Positions 45,081-57,328 of a stretch of 64,000 nucleotides of DNA are shown here, in pieces. Origin of the DNA: Saussurea involucrata (Eukaryota > Streptophyta > Magnoliopsida > Asterales > Asteraceae); NCBI GenBank assembly GCA_033807775.1, contig CM066325.1, positions 16,177,301 to 16,241,300 of the forward strand, given 5' to 3'. Within the stretch, counting starts at the first letter, position 1; each line of letters opens with the position of its first letter. The notes under the pieces were generated by a model, which was given only the letters and a program-made list of their open reading frames with translations, did not search any database and was not told where the DNA came from. The translations under genes and the position numbers were made by a program.

Positions 45081-45609
45081 ACATTTGTAACGACCCAGAC
45101 CTTTTTCGAAGTGTTTTGCGTTTGGTGTGGAGTTTTAGTAAAAGTAGAAGTTGAGGGACTAGTTGGTAAAATTGAGGTGGAGTATATAATGGCACAAAAC
45201 CCTAGACAACATTCCATTTTCCTGATTTGTGTATGTTTGTTGGCGGCTGATTCTAGAGAGAAAGGGAGAAGAAAAAGGGTTTTGGTGAAGGTTTTGTGCA
45301 TTGGATTAAGAGGAGCATCAAACATTGAATCTGGAAGAAGGATTCAAGATTTTGATTTCGTTCTACAATCAATCAAACCAGGTAATTCGAAGCCCAGATT
45401 CCTACTTTGTTGCTATGTTTTGATTGTTAGAATGTTAGTGAGTTTTGCTAAAAGTCATTCAAGACTCCTAAAGAAGGTTAAGGATCATTAAAACAAGTTT
45501 AATCAGTAAAGTTTGTGGAGAAATGATTATAGATGCTTAAGTAAGTGATTCGTCGCATTATATTACTGATTTCAGAGTGTTTAGTAGGATTTCGAACCAA
45601 TTAGTTCAC

Positions 45610-45895
45610 CCAGCAGTCGTCCGGAAACCTTCAAGTATGAAGGTGTCCGGGTGAGTGTCCGGGAAGTTCTTGACCGTAGTGTAGAAGGTGTCCGGACATA
45701 GAGTTGTCCGGAAAATCTAGGTCGTCCGGATAAGAGTCGTTGTCCGGGTACTTTCGGTCCGAAAAAGTGAGGTTATCCGGTAACCTGTCCGGAAAAGTGT
45801 GGTTATCCGGAAATCAGAGGTGTCCGGACATTTTAGTGTCCGGTAAGTAGAAACGTCCGGAAAGTGAGAGTGTCCGGTAAGTGGTATCCGAACCG
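45610..45895. repeat. TCCGG motif array in the LTR
   Basis: About fourteen TCCGG motifs occur in 290 bp, mostly as GTCCGGA or GTCCGGT spaced irregularly 12-30 bp apart. The array recurs in the other LTR (about 51812-52095). A few motifs are mutated in one LTR only (for example TCCGAAAAAG versus TCCGGAAAAG). Confidence 0.85.
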
Positions 45896-46095
45896 TTTGG
45901 TTAGTCAGCTTATGTGTTTATCCTTTAACCCAGGTAGATCGTTTGGGGAGTACAGAGCAAGGTAGGAGGGAAGCAAACGTATCAGGTGAGTTTTCTAAAC
46001 TAAAACGTGTGGATTTTAACATGATGAGAAATGCCATTTTTATTCTTATGCTTTAAATTGCATGGAAGTTGTTTACAGTTTTAAATGAGATTTAT

Positions 46096-46182
46096 GTATG
46101 ATTTATGGGGCGGGCCTATCCCGTGTATGATTTATGGGGCGGGCCTATCCCGTGTATGATTTATGGGGCGGACCTATTCCGT
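46096..46182. repeat. 29-bp tandem repeat, three units
   Basis: The unit starts at 46096, 46125 and 46154 (GTATGATTTATGGGGCG...). The 3' LTR has only two units, which explains almost all of the length difference between the LTRs. Confidence 0.88.
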
Positions 46183-49100
46183 GAATGCTTTTATGTGAAA
46201 GTTTTACGTGAGATGTATGCATACATTGTGTAGACGTAAATTGGCTAAGTCGGGGGGAGGTTCCGCCAGTACTCACGTCGGGGGGAGGTTCCGTTTATGC
46301 CATGGGAATGAGTCCCAGTAAGGCAGCGTGATACTGACTCGTTGTCACCCTCGGGTGACTTCAGGGTGCCATTTACGGGAGCGGATTTATCCGGGAATGA
46401 TTTTTACTATTCAGTTATGTGAAAGTTTATTATTGAAAGTCTTGTATACATTTGAGAGTTATGAGAAAGTTTTATACAAAGATATTTGAAAGTTAGAAAC
46501 TGTTTTTAAATGTTTTGAGGATTGTCAGGAGGGACTCACTAGACCTCATGGTCTAACCCTCGCATTTTTCCAAACTAAACCTTTTTCAGGCAAGCAGATT
46601 GCATGAGGCTCAGGTAGTCGAGCAAGAGCAGGATAGAGCACAGATGCAGATAGAGATATCGTCACTCATATTCTAGTAGTAGTTATTCTCAGTTGTGTAT
46701 AGGTTGTTTCCGCCAACCTAAGTTATTTAGTCAGATGTAAAGAAATTTTATGGATCCAGTTTTGTAATTGTTTAATATTAATGCTAGTTATGCTTAATTT
46801 AGACTGGGTTGTTACAATTGGTATCAGAGCCATAGTTTAAGGGATTTAGGTGACCGGACGGGCCTAAACTTAAACTTGGGAGTAGAAATCACAACTGGGA
46901 ATCAGGAAATGCGTTAGGAGGGCACTATTGTAGATACAGGAAATGCGTTAGGAGGACACTATTATAGAGATAGGACTAATAGAGTACTGAGAACTGTCAT
47001 GTAAGGTAAGTTTGAGATTCCACCTGGCCAGTGTAATTGCGAGCTTACAGGTACATGTATGTGCTTAACCTGCCTTATTGTTCCGAAGTGGTAGTCAGAA
47101 GCTAGTGTTTATGTCGTGTTCCAGTACTTTAGAATGTCAGCAAGATCCCTGAGGGGTAGACTGAGACCCCCTGTTGGGGAAGTTTCATGAGAAGTCGTGG
47201 TGATGTAATGTACGTATACATCGTAGAGAAGAAATGTTGTATAGAGTATTACGAGTCGTCTAAAGGTAGCTCTTCGTGGATTCGGAGAGGAAGAATGCTT
47301 GAGTTTGAGTAAGACTCCTGTTTCGGTAGAGTCCCAATTCTAGAAATCATGGGATAGATCAGTCAAGATGGTAAGGAAAGTCAGTGTCAAAACCTTGAAG
47401 GTTATCAATGGAGCCCTGGGTTCTTGGTCGAGCTTTCCATTAGCTGGATAAATGAAATAAGATACCTATAGTGAAATGAAACCATGTAGAAATGGAAAGT
47501 GAGATAGTTGGTCAAAACGAAATAGTGTGAAATGGTTGAGTAAGTGGACCGTTGAATGTATGTATAGCAAATCGTTGCAAGGACGAGAGGGCGACCACTG
47601 GTCGAAGTAGAGTGTCGATGATAAGTTGCATGAGTAAAGCGATTGGCCTTGTTTGAGTGAGTAGCCTTCAATTTCAAGTAGAGTGTCATGCATTGAGTTC
47701 GTATATGTGTACATGAGATTTTTCATAAGAAAAGTATAAACGTGTAAATATCAAATTTGATCGGATATGAGTCGGCGTGTGCAAGCGTATGTTTAAAGAA
47801 AAATACAAATCCATTTACATCGTACAATGAAGTCTTGAGGTTTACAATTTGCAAAATATTCCACTCTTTTCATGATAAGCCAAGAAAACGTTTGAATGCG
47901 CAACCTTTATAACCAAAATGAGTATTGACATGTCGAAGTTATATAAATGAGTGTGAGGACCGACTAGTTTACTTCGTGTCGGTAAATTTCTTTCAAAATT
48001 TTGTCGTATGGGAAGATTTTCATCCAATATTTATTTCTGTCGTAACAACATATTTTTGGTTGAGTAAGATTAAGTTTTACGGAAAGATTGCATGCAAACG
48101 ATCCTCAAGATCGTTGTGCAGGGCATTGGAGTTATGAGAATGTTGGGGTCGTGTGTACCCAAGTTGTTTTCAAGTGTTGTTTCTTTAAAATGATAAAAAG
48201 TGTGAAATGATTCATTTATCGCGTTGTCAAGCATGAAGGCTATGAACTCAATAGGTCGTAGAGTATTACATTTTAAGCTAAGGAAGAACTCCTAGAATGG
48301 AGAGGTGTTGGACAAATCAGGGGAGAATGTTTGTAGCTTTGGTAATTGCGTTCTAGAGAAGAGGTGAGCAGTGGAAGAGTCGGAAGTGGACTTTAATGTC
48401 GGTTGTATGAGGGTCTGTACCCTCGTGCGGTGACTGGAAATACAGCTACCGAGGGACGGTTGTGTTCAGAGGAAGGACTAGAAGTCATCAAGGTGTTGGT
48501 ATTAGCAACTCGTTATGAGTAGTGTGGGAAGTAGGAATGAAATATCCTCGACGCCGAATAAGAGTTTTAAAGTGATCTTGTAATATTGACGTTTCACGAG
48601 TGAGTTTGAAATAAGGACGACGGGATGTGAATTTGATTATGATATGTTGGAAGGATTTGGTTCAGTAAGGGACCCTTGTTGAAGGGTAGGTTAAGGAAGT
48701 AGCAACAGGTCAACTATTGACGTTAAAGTCGGCAGTTGCGTAAGGTGTATGAGACCGAAGACTTGAATTAGAAGGTTGAAAGTTGAAGGACCACTTTGTA
48801 GGGTGTTAAGATAGTGAGAGGTTGCTGTTTAGATAAGCGTTTTACCTACGAGATGGATGGTTCGTAAAGAATGAAGTATTTAGCACAAACAAAGTGAGGG
48901 TATAGATTATGTCGATCTGTGAGGAATGGTTTGGTATTGCAAAGAGCTAGCAAGAAACGAGTATGTTAGAATTAATCAGAAACTCGGGTGTTGTGGTTCA
49001 ACTAGAGCTGGGGAGAGCCAATGTAGTGAGATAGACTCGGTTATTTATGCGTGAGGTCTTGAAGATAAGTTTGAGTTGTGTAGGAATGGCCATGAGAGTT

Positions 49101-50959
49101 TTGGCCTGCAGTGTGATGTTATGAGAGAGGAATGTACAGTTATGTAGTGGCAATAATTGCCAAGTTAAATGTGCCAGCTAGCGTCGTAGTGATGTGATGT
49201 TAGAGAAAGAGGAAGCATCAGATAGAAGTTTTTGGGAGTTTCGGATGAGGTGTTCGAGTATTAACCAGGTTGTTGGAGCACGTAGGGTGTAAGTTGACGT
49301 GGTGATATGATTATGTTCGGGATAGCATCACGGAGTAGTGGTGGGTAGTTATCCAAAGGAGAAACCAAGTGTTTTTAGTTGTAAGAGTCGCTAAGTAAGC
49401 ATATTTTGGGATCATTGGAAGTTTAAAGAAGAGGATGGATGTATTAGTCAAAATGTGGTGGAATAGATGTGAAATCCTTAAAGAATGTGAGTTGTTGCTT
49501 ATGTGTGAACGAATTGTCTGAGAAAGTAAAAGTTGGAGTTTAAAGAATGTATAGTGACGTCGAACTCTGATGTCGGTTCGAGGTGATTTAGTCGAAAGCC
49601 TTAAGTTAGAATTTTAGTGCAACCGTTTGGTTATGTATAGTAATGAGACAGCATTTGCAGCTTGAGAATTGTCGGAAGAGAGGGACGAGTAATGTTAGTG
49701 GGCAGTGCTCCACGCTAACGTGGGGAGGTGAAGACAGTATGTTGGAATAAGTAAGTAAATCGGAAGTAGTAAACTTGACAGTAATGCCGATAGGCATAGT
49801 GTTGTGTAGATTGTCCTTGATAAGTGTGCGAACTTATGGAAAGAGTATTGAGGAAGGAAATTGTGTATGATTTCGTGTAGGAAAGAAGTGGATAAGACAA
49901 CTGAATGAGTTAAGTTAGTGACTTCGTGAGAAACGTTCAACGAACTGATCGTTCAGTGTAATCTATTGAGAATAGTAGGGTGTGATCGTGGTTACCCCTC
50001 CTAGTTGAGTGGGAGAAACCGAGGTTATGTTATATGACTGGACGCTTGTGGCAAGCAGCGAGAAATTTATGAGCTTTCAGGATAAGTGCAATTCGGATGG
50101 GTGAGTACTCCAATAAGGAATTATAGAGGTTTCCTACTATTAGACACGTTAAGTGTGAAATGATGAAGTGGTGAGAACGTACGAATTAGTTGTCGAGTTG
50201 TAGCCGATGTGATTCGGGAATGGAGTATGATCTGCATAGACGAATGTAGATTGGAAGAAGTAACCTAGAAATTTCAGGTATACCGAGGAGGGGACTCCTG
50301 GGGGTGAGCTTGTCGGGATGTACAAGGTTGGCCTTGTGCCGAGTTGTTAGTAAGTGAGTCTTCCTGGTGGAAGATCCTCGTTGTTGTGGCAGGAATTTCC
50401 GCCAAATTCTTTCTCTTAAGGAAGTATAAATGTATGAGAGACCTTATTTAGACGTGTTTAAAACCGTGAGTCCCGATGTGTGGACGGAGGCGAACAAATG
50501 GAGGCGCGGTTGGCCTTGGTTATATCAGGTAGTTTTAAGCGAGTATAGTGATCGAAGAGGGTACAAGTAAGTAGTGCAAGATGGCACGATATAGCAAGTG
50601 GTGTCTCGCCGAGGGCGGTTTCAAAGTAAGGGGTGCGGTTATGTTTCCCATCTGAACGGTCTGAGGCAACCGAGTAGAACTGAGTGGTTGGATTGAAAAA
50701 CATAAGGCTTCGAGCCTTGAAGTTTGAGAGAAAGGTAAGGTGGACTAAGTCTGCGGATTCGTCGAAGCATGAAAGTTGAATAGATAGTGCGCGATCTTGA
50801 GGTACACGATGTGAATTTGAGAAGAAATTCATAGGGTGATGCACGTCTCTTTTGTGGAGAGCCGATGTGAGAAGTGAGATGATGGCGACCTTGCAAGAGA
50901 TGCAGGCGATAAGAAGTTGACCTTGTCATTAAGGAGCGAGTTAGAGCAGTAGCAAACAA

Positions 50960-51262
50960 GTTAGACTGGTCAAAAGAATTAAAGAGTGTTCATTCGACAT
51001 TTCATGTCTCAGACTTAAAGAAGTGTTTGTCAGAGGTCGTTGTGGCTGTTTCTTTGAGGGGACGTCAGTATAGATGAGAGGTTGACTTACGTAGAAGAAC
51101 CGATAGAAATCGTGAGCGGTAAGGTTTGCTAAACGAGGAACATAGAAGTTTGACTAGTAAAAGTTCAGTGGAGATATCATAAGGGACGAGAGACAACGTG
51201 GGAAGTAGAATCAGATATGATGTCCAGATACCCACACCTTTTCGAAAACGGAATTCCGGGGA
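50960..51262 (+). pseudogene. Remnant of Tekay polyprotein C-terminus
   Basis: Translation across stops and frame changes gives HSTFHVSDLKKCLSE near 50992 (compare IHDTFHVSNLRKCLAE in the intact element at 5753-10453). It then gives YVEEPIEI near 51085 and VQWRYHKGRETTWEVESDMM and YPHLFEN near 51165-51250. This is the integrase C-terminus and chromodomain-like tail. It confirms the lineage of the element. Confidence 0.82.
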
Positions 51263-51265
51263 CGG

Positions 51266-51287
51266 AATTCTTTTGAGGGGGGAGTGT
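51266..51287 (+). promoter_or_regulatory. Polypurine tract
   Basis: A TTTTGAGGGGGGAGTGT run lies directly before the 3' LTR. Confidence 0.82.
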
Positions 51288-52990
51288 TGTAACGACCCAG
51301 ACCTTTTTCGAAGTGTTTTGCGTTTGGTGTGGAGTTTTAGTAAAAGTAGAAGTTGAGGGACTAGTTGGTAAAATTGAGGTGGAGTATATAATGGCACAAA
51401 ACCCTAGACAACATTCCATTTTCCTGATTTGTGTATGTTTGTTGGCGGCTGATTCTAGAGAGAAAGGGAGGAGAAAAAGGGTTTTGGTGAAGGTTTTGTG
51501 CATTGGATTAAGAGGAGCATCAAGCATTGAATCTGGAAGAAGGATTCAAGATTTGGATTTCGTTCTACAATCAATCAGACCAGGTAATTCGAAGCCCAGA
51601 TTCCTACTTTGTTGCTATGTTTTGATTGTTAGAATGTTAGTGAGTTTTGCTAAAAGTCATTCAAGACTCCTAAAGAAGGTTAAGGATCATTAAAACAAGT
51701 TTAATCAGTAAAGTTTGTGGAGAAATGATTATAGATGCTTAAGTAAGTGATTCGTCGCATTATATTACTGATTTCAGAGTGTTTAGTAGGATTTCGAACC
51801 AATTAGTTCACCCAGCAGTCGTCCGGAAACCTTCAAGTATGAAGGTGTCCGGGTGAGTGTCCGGGAAGTTCTTGACGGTAGTGTAGAAGGTGTCCGGACA
51901 TAGAGTTGTCCGGAAAATCTAGGTCGTCCGGATAAGAGTCGTTGTCCAGGTACTTTCGGTCCGGAAAAGTGAGGTTATCCGGTAACCTGTCCGGAAAAGT
52001 GTGGTTATCCGGAAATCAGAGGTGTCCGGACATTTTAGTGTCCGGTAAGTAGAAACGTCCGGAAAGTGAGAGTGTCCGGTAAGTGGTATCCGAACCGTTT
52101 GGTTAGTCAGCTTATGTGTTTATCCTTTAACCCAGGTAGATCGTTTGGGGAGTACAGAGCAAGGTAGGAGGGAAGCAAACGTATCAGGTGAGTTTTCTAA
52201 ACAAAAACGTGTGGATTTTAACATGATGAGAAATGCCATGTTTTATTCTTATGCTTTAAATTGCATGGAAGTTGTTTACAGTTTTAAATGAGATTTGTGT
52301 ATGATTTATGGGGCGGGCCTATCCCGTGTATGATTTATGGGGCGGACCTATTCCGTGAATGCTTTTATTTGAAAGTTTTACGTGAGATGTATGCATACAT
52401 TGTGTAGACATAAATTGGCTAAGTCGGGGGGAGGTTCCGCCAGTACTCACGTCGGGGGGAGGTTCCGTTTATGCCATGGGAATGAGTCCCAGTAAGGCAG
52501 CGTGATACTGACTCGTTGTCACCCTCGGGTGACTTCAGGGTGCCATTTACGGGAGCGGATTTATCCGTGAATGATTTTTACTATTCAGTTATGTGAAAGT
52601 TTATTATTGAAAGTCTTGTATACATTTGAAAGTTATGAGAAAGTTTTATACAAAGATATTTGAAAGTTAGAAACTGTTTTTAAATGTTTTGAGGATTGTC
52701 AGGAGGGACTCACTAGACCTCATGGTCTAACCCTCGCATTTTTCCAAACTAAACCTTTTTCAGGCAAGCAGATTGCATGAGGCTCGGGTAGTCGAGCAAG
52801 AGCAGGATAGAGCACAGATGCAGATAGAGATATCGTCACTCATATTCTAGTAGTAGTTATTCTCAGTTGTGTATAGGTTGTTTCCGCCAACCTAAGTTAT
52901 TTAGTCAGATGTAAAGAAATTTTATGGATCCAGTTTTGTAATTGTTTAATATTAATACTAGTTATGCTTAATTTAGAATGGGTTGTTACA
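51288..52990 (+). repeat. 3' LTR of the 45086-52990 element
   Basis: This LTR is 1703 bp with the same ends as 45086-46816. It has two instead of three 29-bp repeat units and one extra T near 52240. Confidence 0.95.
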
Positions 52991-52995
52991 ACATT

Positions 52996-53387
52996 CCTTA
53001 GAGCATTATATTATGAAGACCGGAGAAAGCCCTATATTTTATTTCTTTTCTGGATCACAAAATCCTCCCCTAAGAAACAAAAGATGTAGTTGGAATAAAG
53101 AAAAAGGCATGTGAGTTATTACTCACCCCTCTCTGTCTTTCCCCCGCGCTATGAATGAAGTGAGTAATTCGTCGGTGTTCTATTCAGATGAAATATTGGC
53201 ACAACTATTAAAAACTAAAAATATACTTTTTACCTATGGCAAAGACAATTCATGAGAGTATGTTAGTACAATTATGATTACAAATTGTCGTTTAAATGAT
53301 GACCTATAAGTACGAAATAATAACAACAATCCAACAGTACAATGACAACTGTTGTCACAATAGATTTATATCAAGTGAATTTGCATA
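52996..53387. other. AT-rich DNA, no gene seen
   Basis: No coding region or repeat terminus was found. Confidence 0.5.
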
Positions 53388-54003
53388 TTAGAGCATCTCC
53401 AACCGCACGGTAAATCCCATGATTTGCCGTGCAGAGCCCTCCAATCGCACGCCAAATGCCAATTTTTTTGCCGGTTTATGATTTCACACTGCAAATATGC
53501 AGTGTGGATTTTCACACGCCAAACATGTTGGCCCACCATTAGACTAATAAAAAATTAATTTAATTAACTAACTTATACATAGTTCATCAATTAATAACTA
53601 TTAATTCATCTAATATTTATTTTCAAGCACAATAAATTAGTTGAATTAATCTAAAAATAATTATGTAAAATTTATTAATTGAAACTTGTTGTTTTTTTCT
53701 AACTAGTTTTCATATATAAGAATTATAATTATTTATATATAAGAATGGTTTGATAATATATAAAATATTGGTATTCATTAAATAAATAAATTACTGATTA
53801 TTTATTATTATATTTAGAAATTATAATTATTGTTATTAAAAATAGTTAATAATAAATAAAATATGTTATTTTAATGTGGGGTCCACAAATTTAGTGTGTT
53901 TTTTTGGAGTATGGTTGGAGTTGAGGGGTTTTTTTTTGGTGTTGGGCCCACCAAAATTGGTGTTTTTGGTGTTTTTTTTGTGCCAATGTTGGAGATGCTC
54001 TTA
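53388..54003. mobile_element. Tourist-like MITE (TSD TTA)
   Basis: A 610-bp element lies between TTA repeats (53388-53390, 54001-54003). The ends are GAGCATCTCCAACC and its inverted counterpart TTGGAGATGCTC. The interior is AT-rich and non-coding. Such ends are common in plant PIF/Harbinger-derived MITEs. Confidence 0.82.
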
Positions 54004-55062
54004 GTGATACGTTTTTCGTCGCAGAGGGTTACCGATTTGCTTCAGTGAAAAAAATTCATTTCAATTTCCATTCCATTGAAAAACATACTTGAATAATAGA
54101 AACCGTAAATTCGATTTGTAGAACGTATTGGAGAACGGAAATCGGAAGAACGAAGAACAAATTCGAAATTTATGGACTTATGAACGTATTCGTCTCGAAA
54201 ATTTCAATGAACTTTCGAACAAGGTGAGTCAAACATTGGTGTTATGCCTCTGAAGTTAAACGTACATTAATTTGTGTGTTTGAGATCGACTCGATCGCAA
54301 ACATTAGAAAGTTCAACTAGTTAAATGCTCGATTTATTATGATTTGGTGAAGTGAGACGATGCCACGATGGCCGCATAAAAAAGAAGATCGTCTGCTTCT
54401 CCTAGCTCTGTTTGGATGTGCGATTTCACATCTATTATTCGAATTCTAATGAATGGAATGATTAAATATTTATTTGTTGGCAAGATCAATTACGAGTTTT
54501 TTAATTATTTAATATTATAACAATTAGATTTGTAGAATTAGTTGGGTAAAAATTACTGTAAAAACCAATTTATGATGATAAATGTAAAAAAGACGTATAT
54601 TGAACCCAAATCAAACGTAGTTAATTTCGGTTTATATTTTGTGGAACTTGACGCAGTAGGAATTGCGTGGAACGGATCGATAAGCGTCGAGCCTTAATGA
54701 TGAATGAGCTTACAAACGTAAACCCAGAAAATTAAGAGAAAAGCCTTGAATTTCAAGGAACTATTATTGAATCTGAATACTTGAATTGAATTCCAAACAA
54801 TGAAGGGAAAACCTATTTATAATCTAAACTAATCAAAATGATAACTATGGAAATTATAATGGAATCAATCAAAAGGAAAGATAATTCTTATTGTAAAAGG
54901 AAAATAACTCTTAAAACGAATCATGAAAGCAAATCAGGAACGAAGATAATAACTTGGGCAACAAGACACGCACGGTCTGGCTCGCGGCTCTATGTCGCGT
55001 GGCTAGCCGCGTAAGTCTCTGTTTGTGTTTTCGTCCAGTGATGTTGGAGATGTGGTTGTTTT
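54004..55062. other. AT-rich DNA without a recognised gene
   Basis: The stretch has no supported coding region. The segment 54660-54990 has the composition of an LTR or leader but no detectable ends. Confidence 0.4.
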
Positions 55063-55209
55063 TCATGTTAGAGGTTCCGAAGGACATGACTAGCAATTCG
55101 TATAGCCCGAATGGTGTTTTAAATGTTGTTTTTCATTCGTCGCCGGGTCGAATCCGGATTTGGTGGTAGCCGCTTCGGAGATCAATCTTTGAAAATAGTT
55201 TTGCACTGG
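55063..55209 (-). pseudogene. Ty3/gypsy reverse-transcriptase fragment
   Basis: The minus strand encodes a short RT segment: KLFSKIDLRSGYHQIRIRP, GDE with a stop where Trp is expected, then KTTFKTPFGLYELLVMSFG. Similarity ends abruptly at both sides, so it is a captured or recombined fragment of fewer than 50 codons. The ORF called downstream of it continues into unrelated sequence. Confidence 0.82.
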
Positions 55210-56121
55210 GCTTTGCAAATGACATTACATATCAAATGTCAAATATAGGTCTTGGGCTATTGGGATCTTAAAGTTTGATCTAGATGTGGTGTTGTTCAAG
55301 CAAAAAAATGAAGAATGCAGATTCACATTACACGCTGGATCTCTGACCTTGTACTTTTAGAAACAGAAATAATAAAGTCGTAGTGCGCCCTTGTAGTTAA
55401 TTTTGTTTATGACAACAACGTATACAAGTTTGACTTCATCACAAGTTCATTCTCTCTCGCTTTTCTCTGGAATTTTTGGGTTTCCATCATCGTTTTTCAT
55501 CACCAAACATACGTTTGATTTGCTAGATTCAAGATTATTCTTGAATTGATTGTTGTATCCTCTAAACAAACCAATTACCGGTGAAATTTATGTCTTAGGA
55601 CACTGCATGTGCCTGCCTCACGCGATTTCACAATCCTATCAAGAATCTACCCCATCAACTAAGAATTTAGGATTGTTTTTCTAGCGATTGTATGTTGTTA
55701 TATGCTTATACCACATATTTTATACTATATTTTCTATTTTTTGTAATTTTTCTTTACATATCTATATATACACACACAGCCACACACAAAGTATTCTCAA
55801 GTGATTGATTACTGCTAACAAATCTAACAACTATGTTAAAATCTTCTCTAAAATAGATAAATAGAATAGAAACGAAGAAATCTCTAAATTTGAAAGAAGA
55901 AAGAGAAGATATAGCATACGTGTTCGAGATGCTCTGAAACTATGTTTTGTGATAATCCAACTCAATCCAGTCTCTTATTAAAAAATTAGTTTCTCGCTCA
56001 TGACTCCTCCATCTACAAACTCTTCAAACTTGATCAAACTCAATAATTTTACCGTTCATTAGTGATCCAACATAATCTATTTTTTTATAGAACTTTTTAA
56101 AACATTTTATTACCTATAAAA
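55210..56121. other. AT-rich DNA, no gene seen
   Basis: No ORF with a family signature was found. A CA/TA-rich run near 55765-55790 is the only notable repeat. Confidence 0.45.
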
Positions 56122-56496
56122 TTTAGGAAAATTGACTCAAATAATTGTTCTACCAACTCAAATTGGTTTCCCATATAGCCATTCGTCTCCCGATTTTACA
56201 CAAATATCACTACTTCCCCAATATACTTGCGGACCTGGCTAACGACAATTTTTTTGCAATAAACTGGTCAATTTTCCTTTAAGAAAATTACTTGGGTCCG
56301 TAATTGTGGATCTAGGTCTGTAATTTTTTTAAAGTAAAAATTGACCATATTTGTTTTTTTGTCGTTTAGCCAGGTCCGCAATTTACAGACCTAGTTATTA
56401 CGGATGTAGTGACATTTGAATCAATCCCGAAGAGGAATGACTAAAAGAACAATTTAAGTGTATAAAATAGTTATTTGAATCAATTTCGCTAAAAAC
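56122..56496. mobile_element. Fold-back element with long imperfect inverted repeats
   Basis: The left arm (TTTAGGAAAATTGACTCAAATAA...TGCGGACCTGGCTAACGACAA) and the right arm pair over most of their length. The best-matched core is GCGGACCTGGCTAACGAC (about 56229) versus GTCGTTTAGCCAGGTCCGC (about 56372). The two arms meet in a short AT-rich loop. There is no coding capacity. No clear target duplication was read. Confidence 0.7.
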
Positions 56497-56733
56497 ACAC
56501 ACTAAAACCGTGATATTCAGTTGCATATAAAATAATAAAAATGTGGCAATATTAATCTCTATTCATAGATAATTAGAGATTAAGAAGGTTGATGTTTTTT
56601 TATTTTAAAATATAAATAAAGTATAAACACCAATAAACACATAAAATTTGGCAAAATAGGAGGAGCAATCTAGACCAACCTTGGGTCATTTCATGATCAT
56701 TGAGATGTCATTTTTTTGTTTTGTCTACTTACC

Positions 56734-57328
56734 GGTGCTAAAAAAGGCGCATCATGTCGGCCACCATAGCGTGACATAATCAAGACGCGTCTCCGCCGTT
56801 ACGAAATAACCTATAGCGTTCTGTAAGGCGTGACTCACGCCATGGTGCCTTTGAGGCGTGCCAACGCACGTTTTTTTTAAAAAAATGATTTTTTATTTTA
56901 TTAATTTGTTTTTAATTTTTTATCTTTTTTGATTTTACACCTTTAACTTTAGATTTTACACTTTTATATACTTATCTAATCATGTCGCTCTCATTTTCAC
57001 AAATTCATAAACGTTATAGACTCACGATTAAAATGAAGTTGTAGAATTATCTTTCTAAATTCTATTATAAATATTTAATCAGAAACTATTTTTCTATAGT
57101 ATATATTGTTTCTTCTTCTTTTAATATGAATGTACATTTTTAATATCATTATTTTGATTAGATGATATATAAAAAAACATACATGTATATGTATAGTTTT
57201 ATATATGACATATAAATTTGCCGTCTTATGTCACGTCTTGAAAAACGGCTCTTCCTCGACGTGACACGTAAGGCTTGAGGCTTGACATCGTCTTCACGCC
57301 ATGCCTCGCGTTATTTTGAACCTTACTA
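56734..57328. repeat. Unclassified repeat-like segment with G+C-rich ends
   Basis: Two G+C-rich blocks (56734-56870 and 57220-57328) carry related phrases such as GGCGTG, CACGCCATG and GAGGC. They flank an AT-rich centre. The ends show weak inverted similarity (GGTGCTAAAAAAGGCGC versus GGTTCAAAATAACGCG). It may be a non-autonomous DNA element, but no firm TSD was found. Confidence 0.35.

Larger units (their letters stand above)
45086..46816 (+). repeat. 5' LTR of the 45086-52990 element
   Basis: The LTR is 1731 bp, starting TGTAACGACCC and ending GGGTTGTTACA. A conserved ORF of 126 codons (45111-45491, also at 51313-51693) covers the promoter-proximal part but shows no domain and is probably incidental. 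It contains the TCCGG array and the 29-bp tandem repeat listed below, plus hairpin-forming phrases such as GTCACCCTCGGGTGAC (about 46346). Confidence 0.95.
46817..51287 (+). other. ORF-poor internal region of the 45086-52990 element
   Basis: The region starts with the primer-binding site (46819-46831) and ends with the polypurine tract. It is G- and T-rich on the plus strand with no ORF above about 130 codons on either strand. The part around 47480-48030 is homologous, in reverse orientation, to E0 at 1-1084 plus 22004-22140. The longer minus-strand ORFs (for example 50458-50844) lack any domain and are probably chance. Confidence 0.7.
45081..52995 (+). mobile_element. Non-autonomous Tekay-type chromovirus derivative (TSD ACATT)
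   Basis: LTRs at 45086-46816 and 51288-52990 are flanked by ACATT (45081-45085, 52991-52995). A tRNA-Met primer-binding site (46819-46831) and a polypurine tract (51266-51287) are intact. The 4.47-kb internal region lacks ORFs, yet translated remnants near its 3' end match the Tekay polyprotein C-terminus. The LTRs are nearly identical apart from one 29-bp repeat unit and scattered substitutions, so this gene-less element moved recently. Confidence 0.94.

Noticed and set aside
45111..45491. 126-codon ORF conserved in both LTRs of the 45086 element
   Set aside because: Conservation follows from LTR identity. No domain is visible, and it overlaps an antisense ORF of similar length, so coding is not supported.
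50458..50959. Minus-strand ORFs of 128 and 106 codons
   Set aside because: They are antisense to the decayed pol region of the 45086 element and have no signature, most likely chance.
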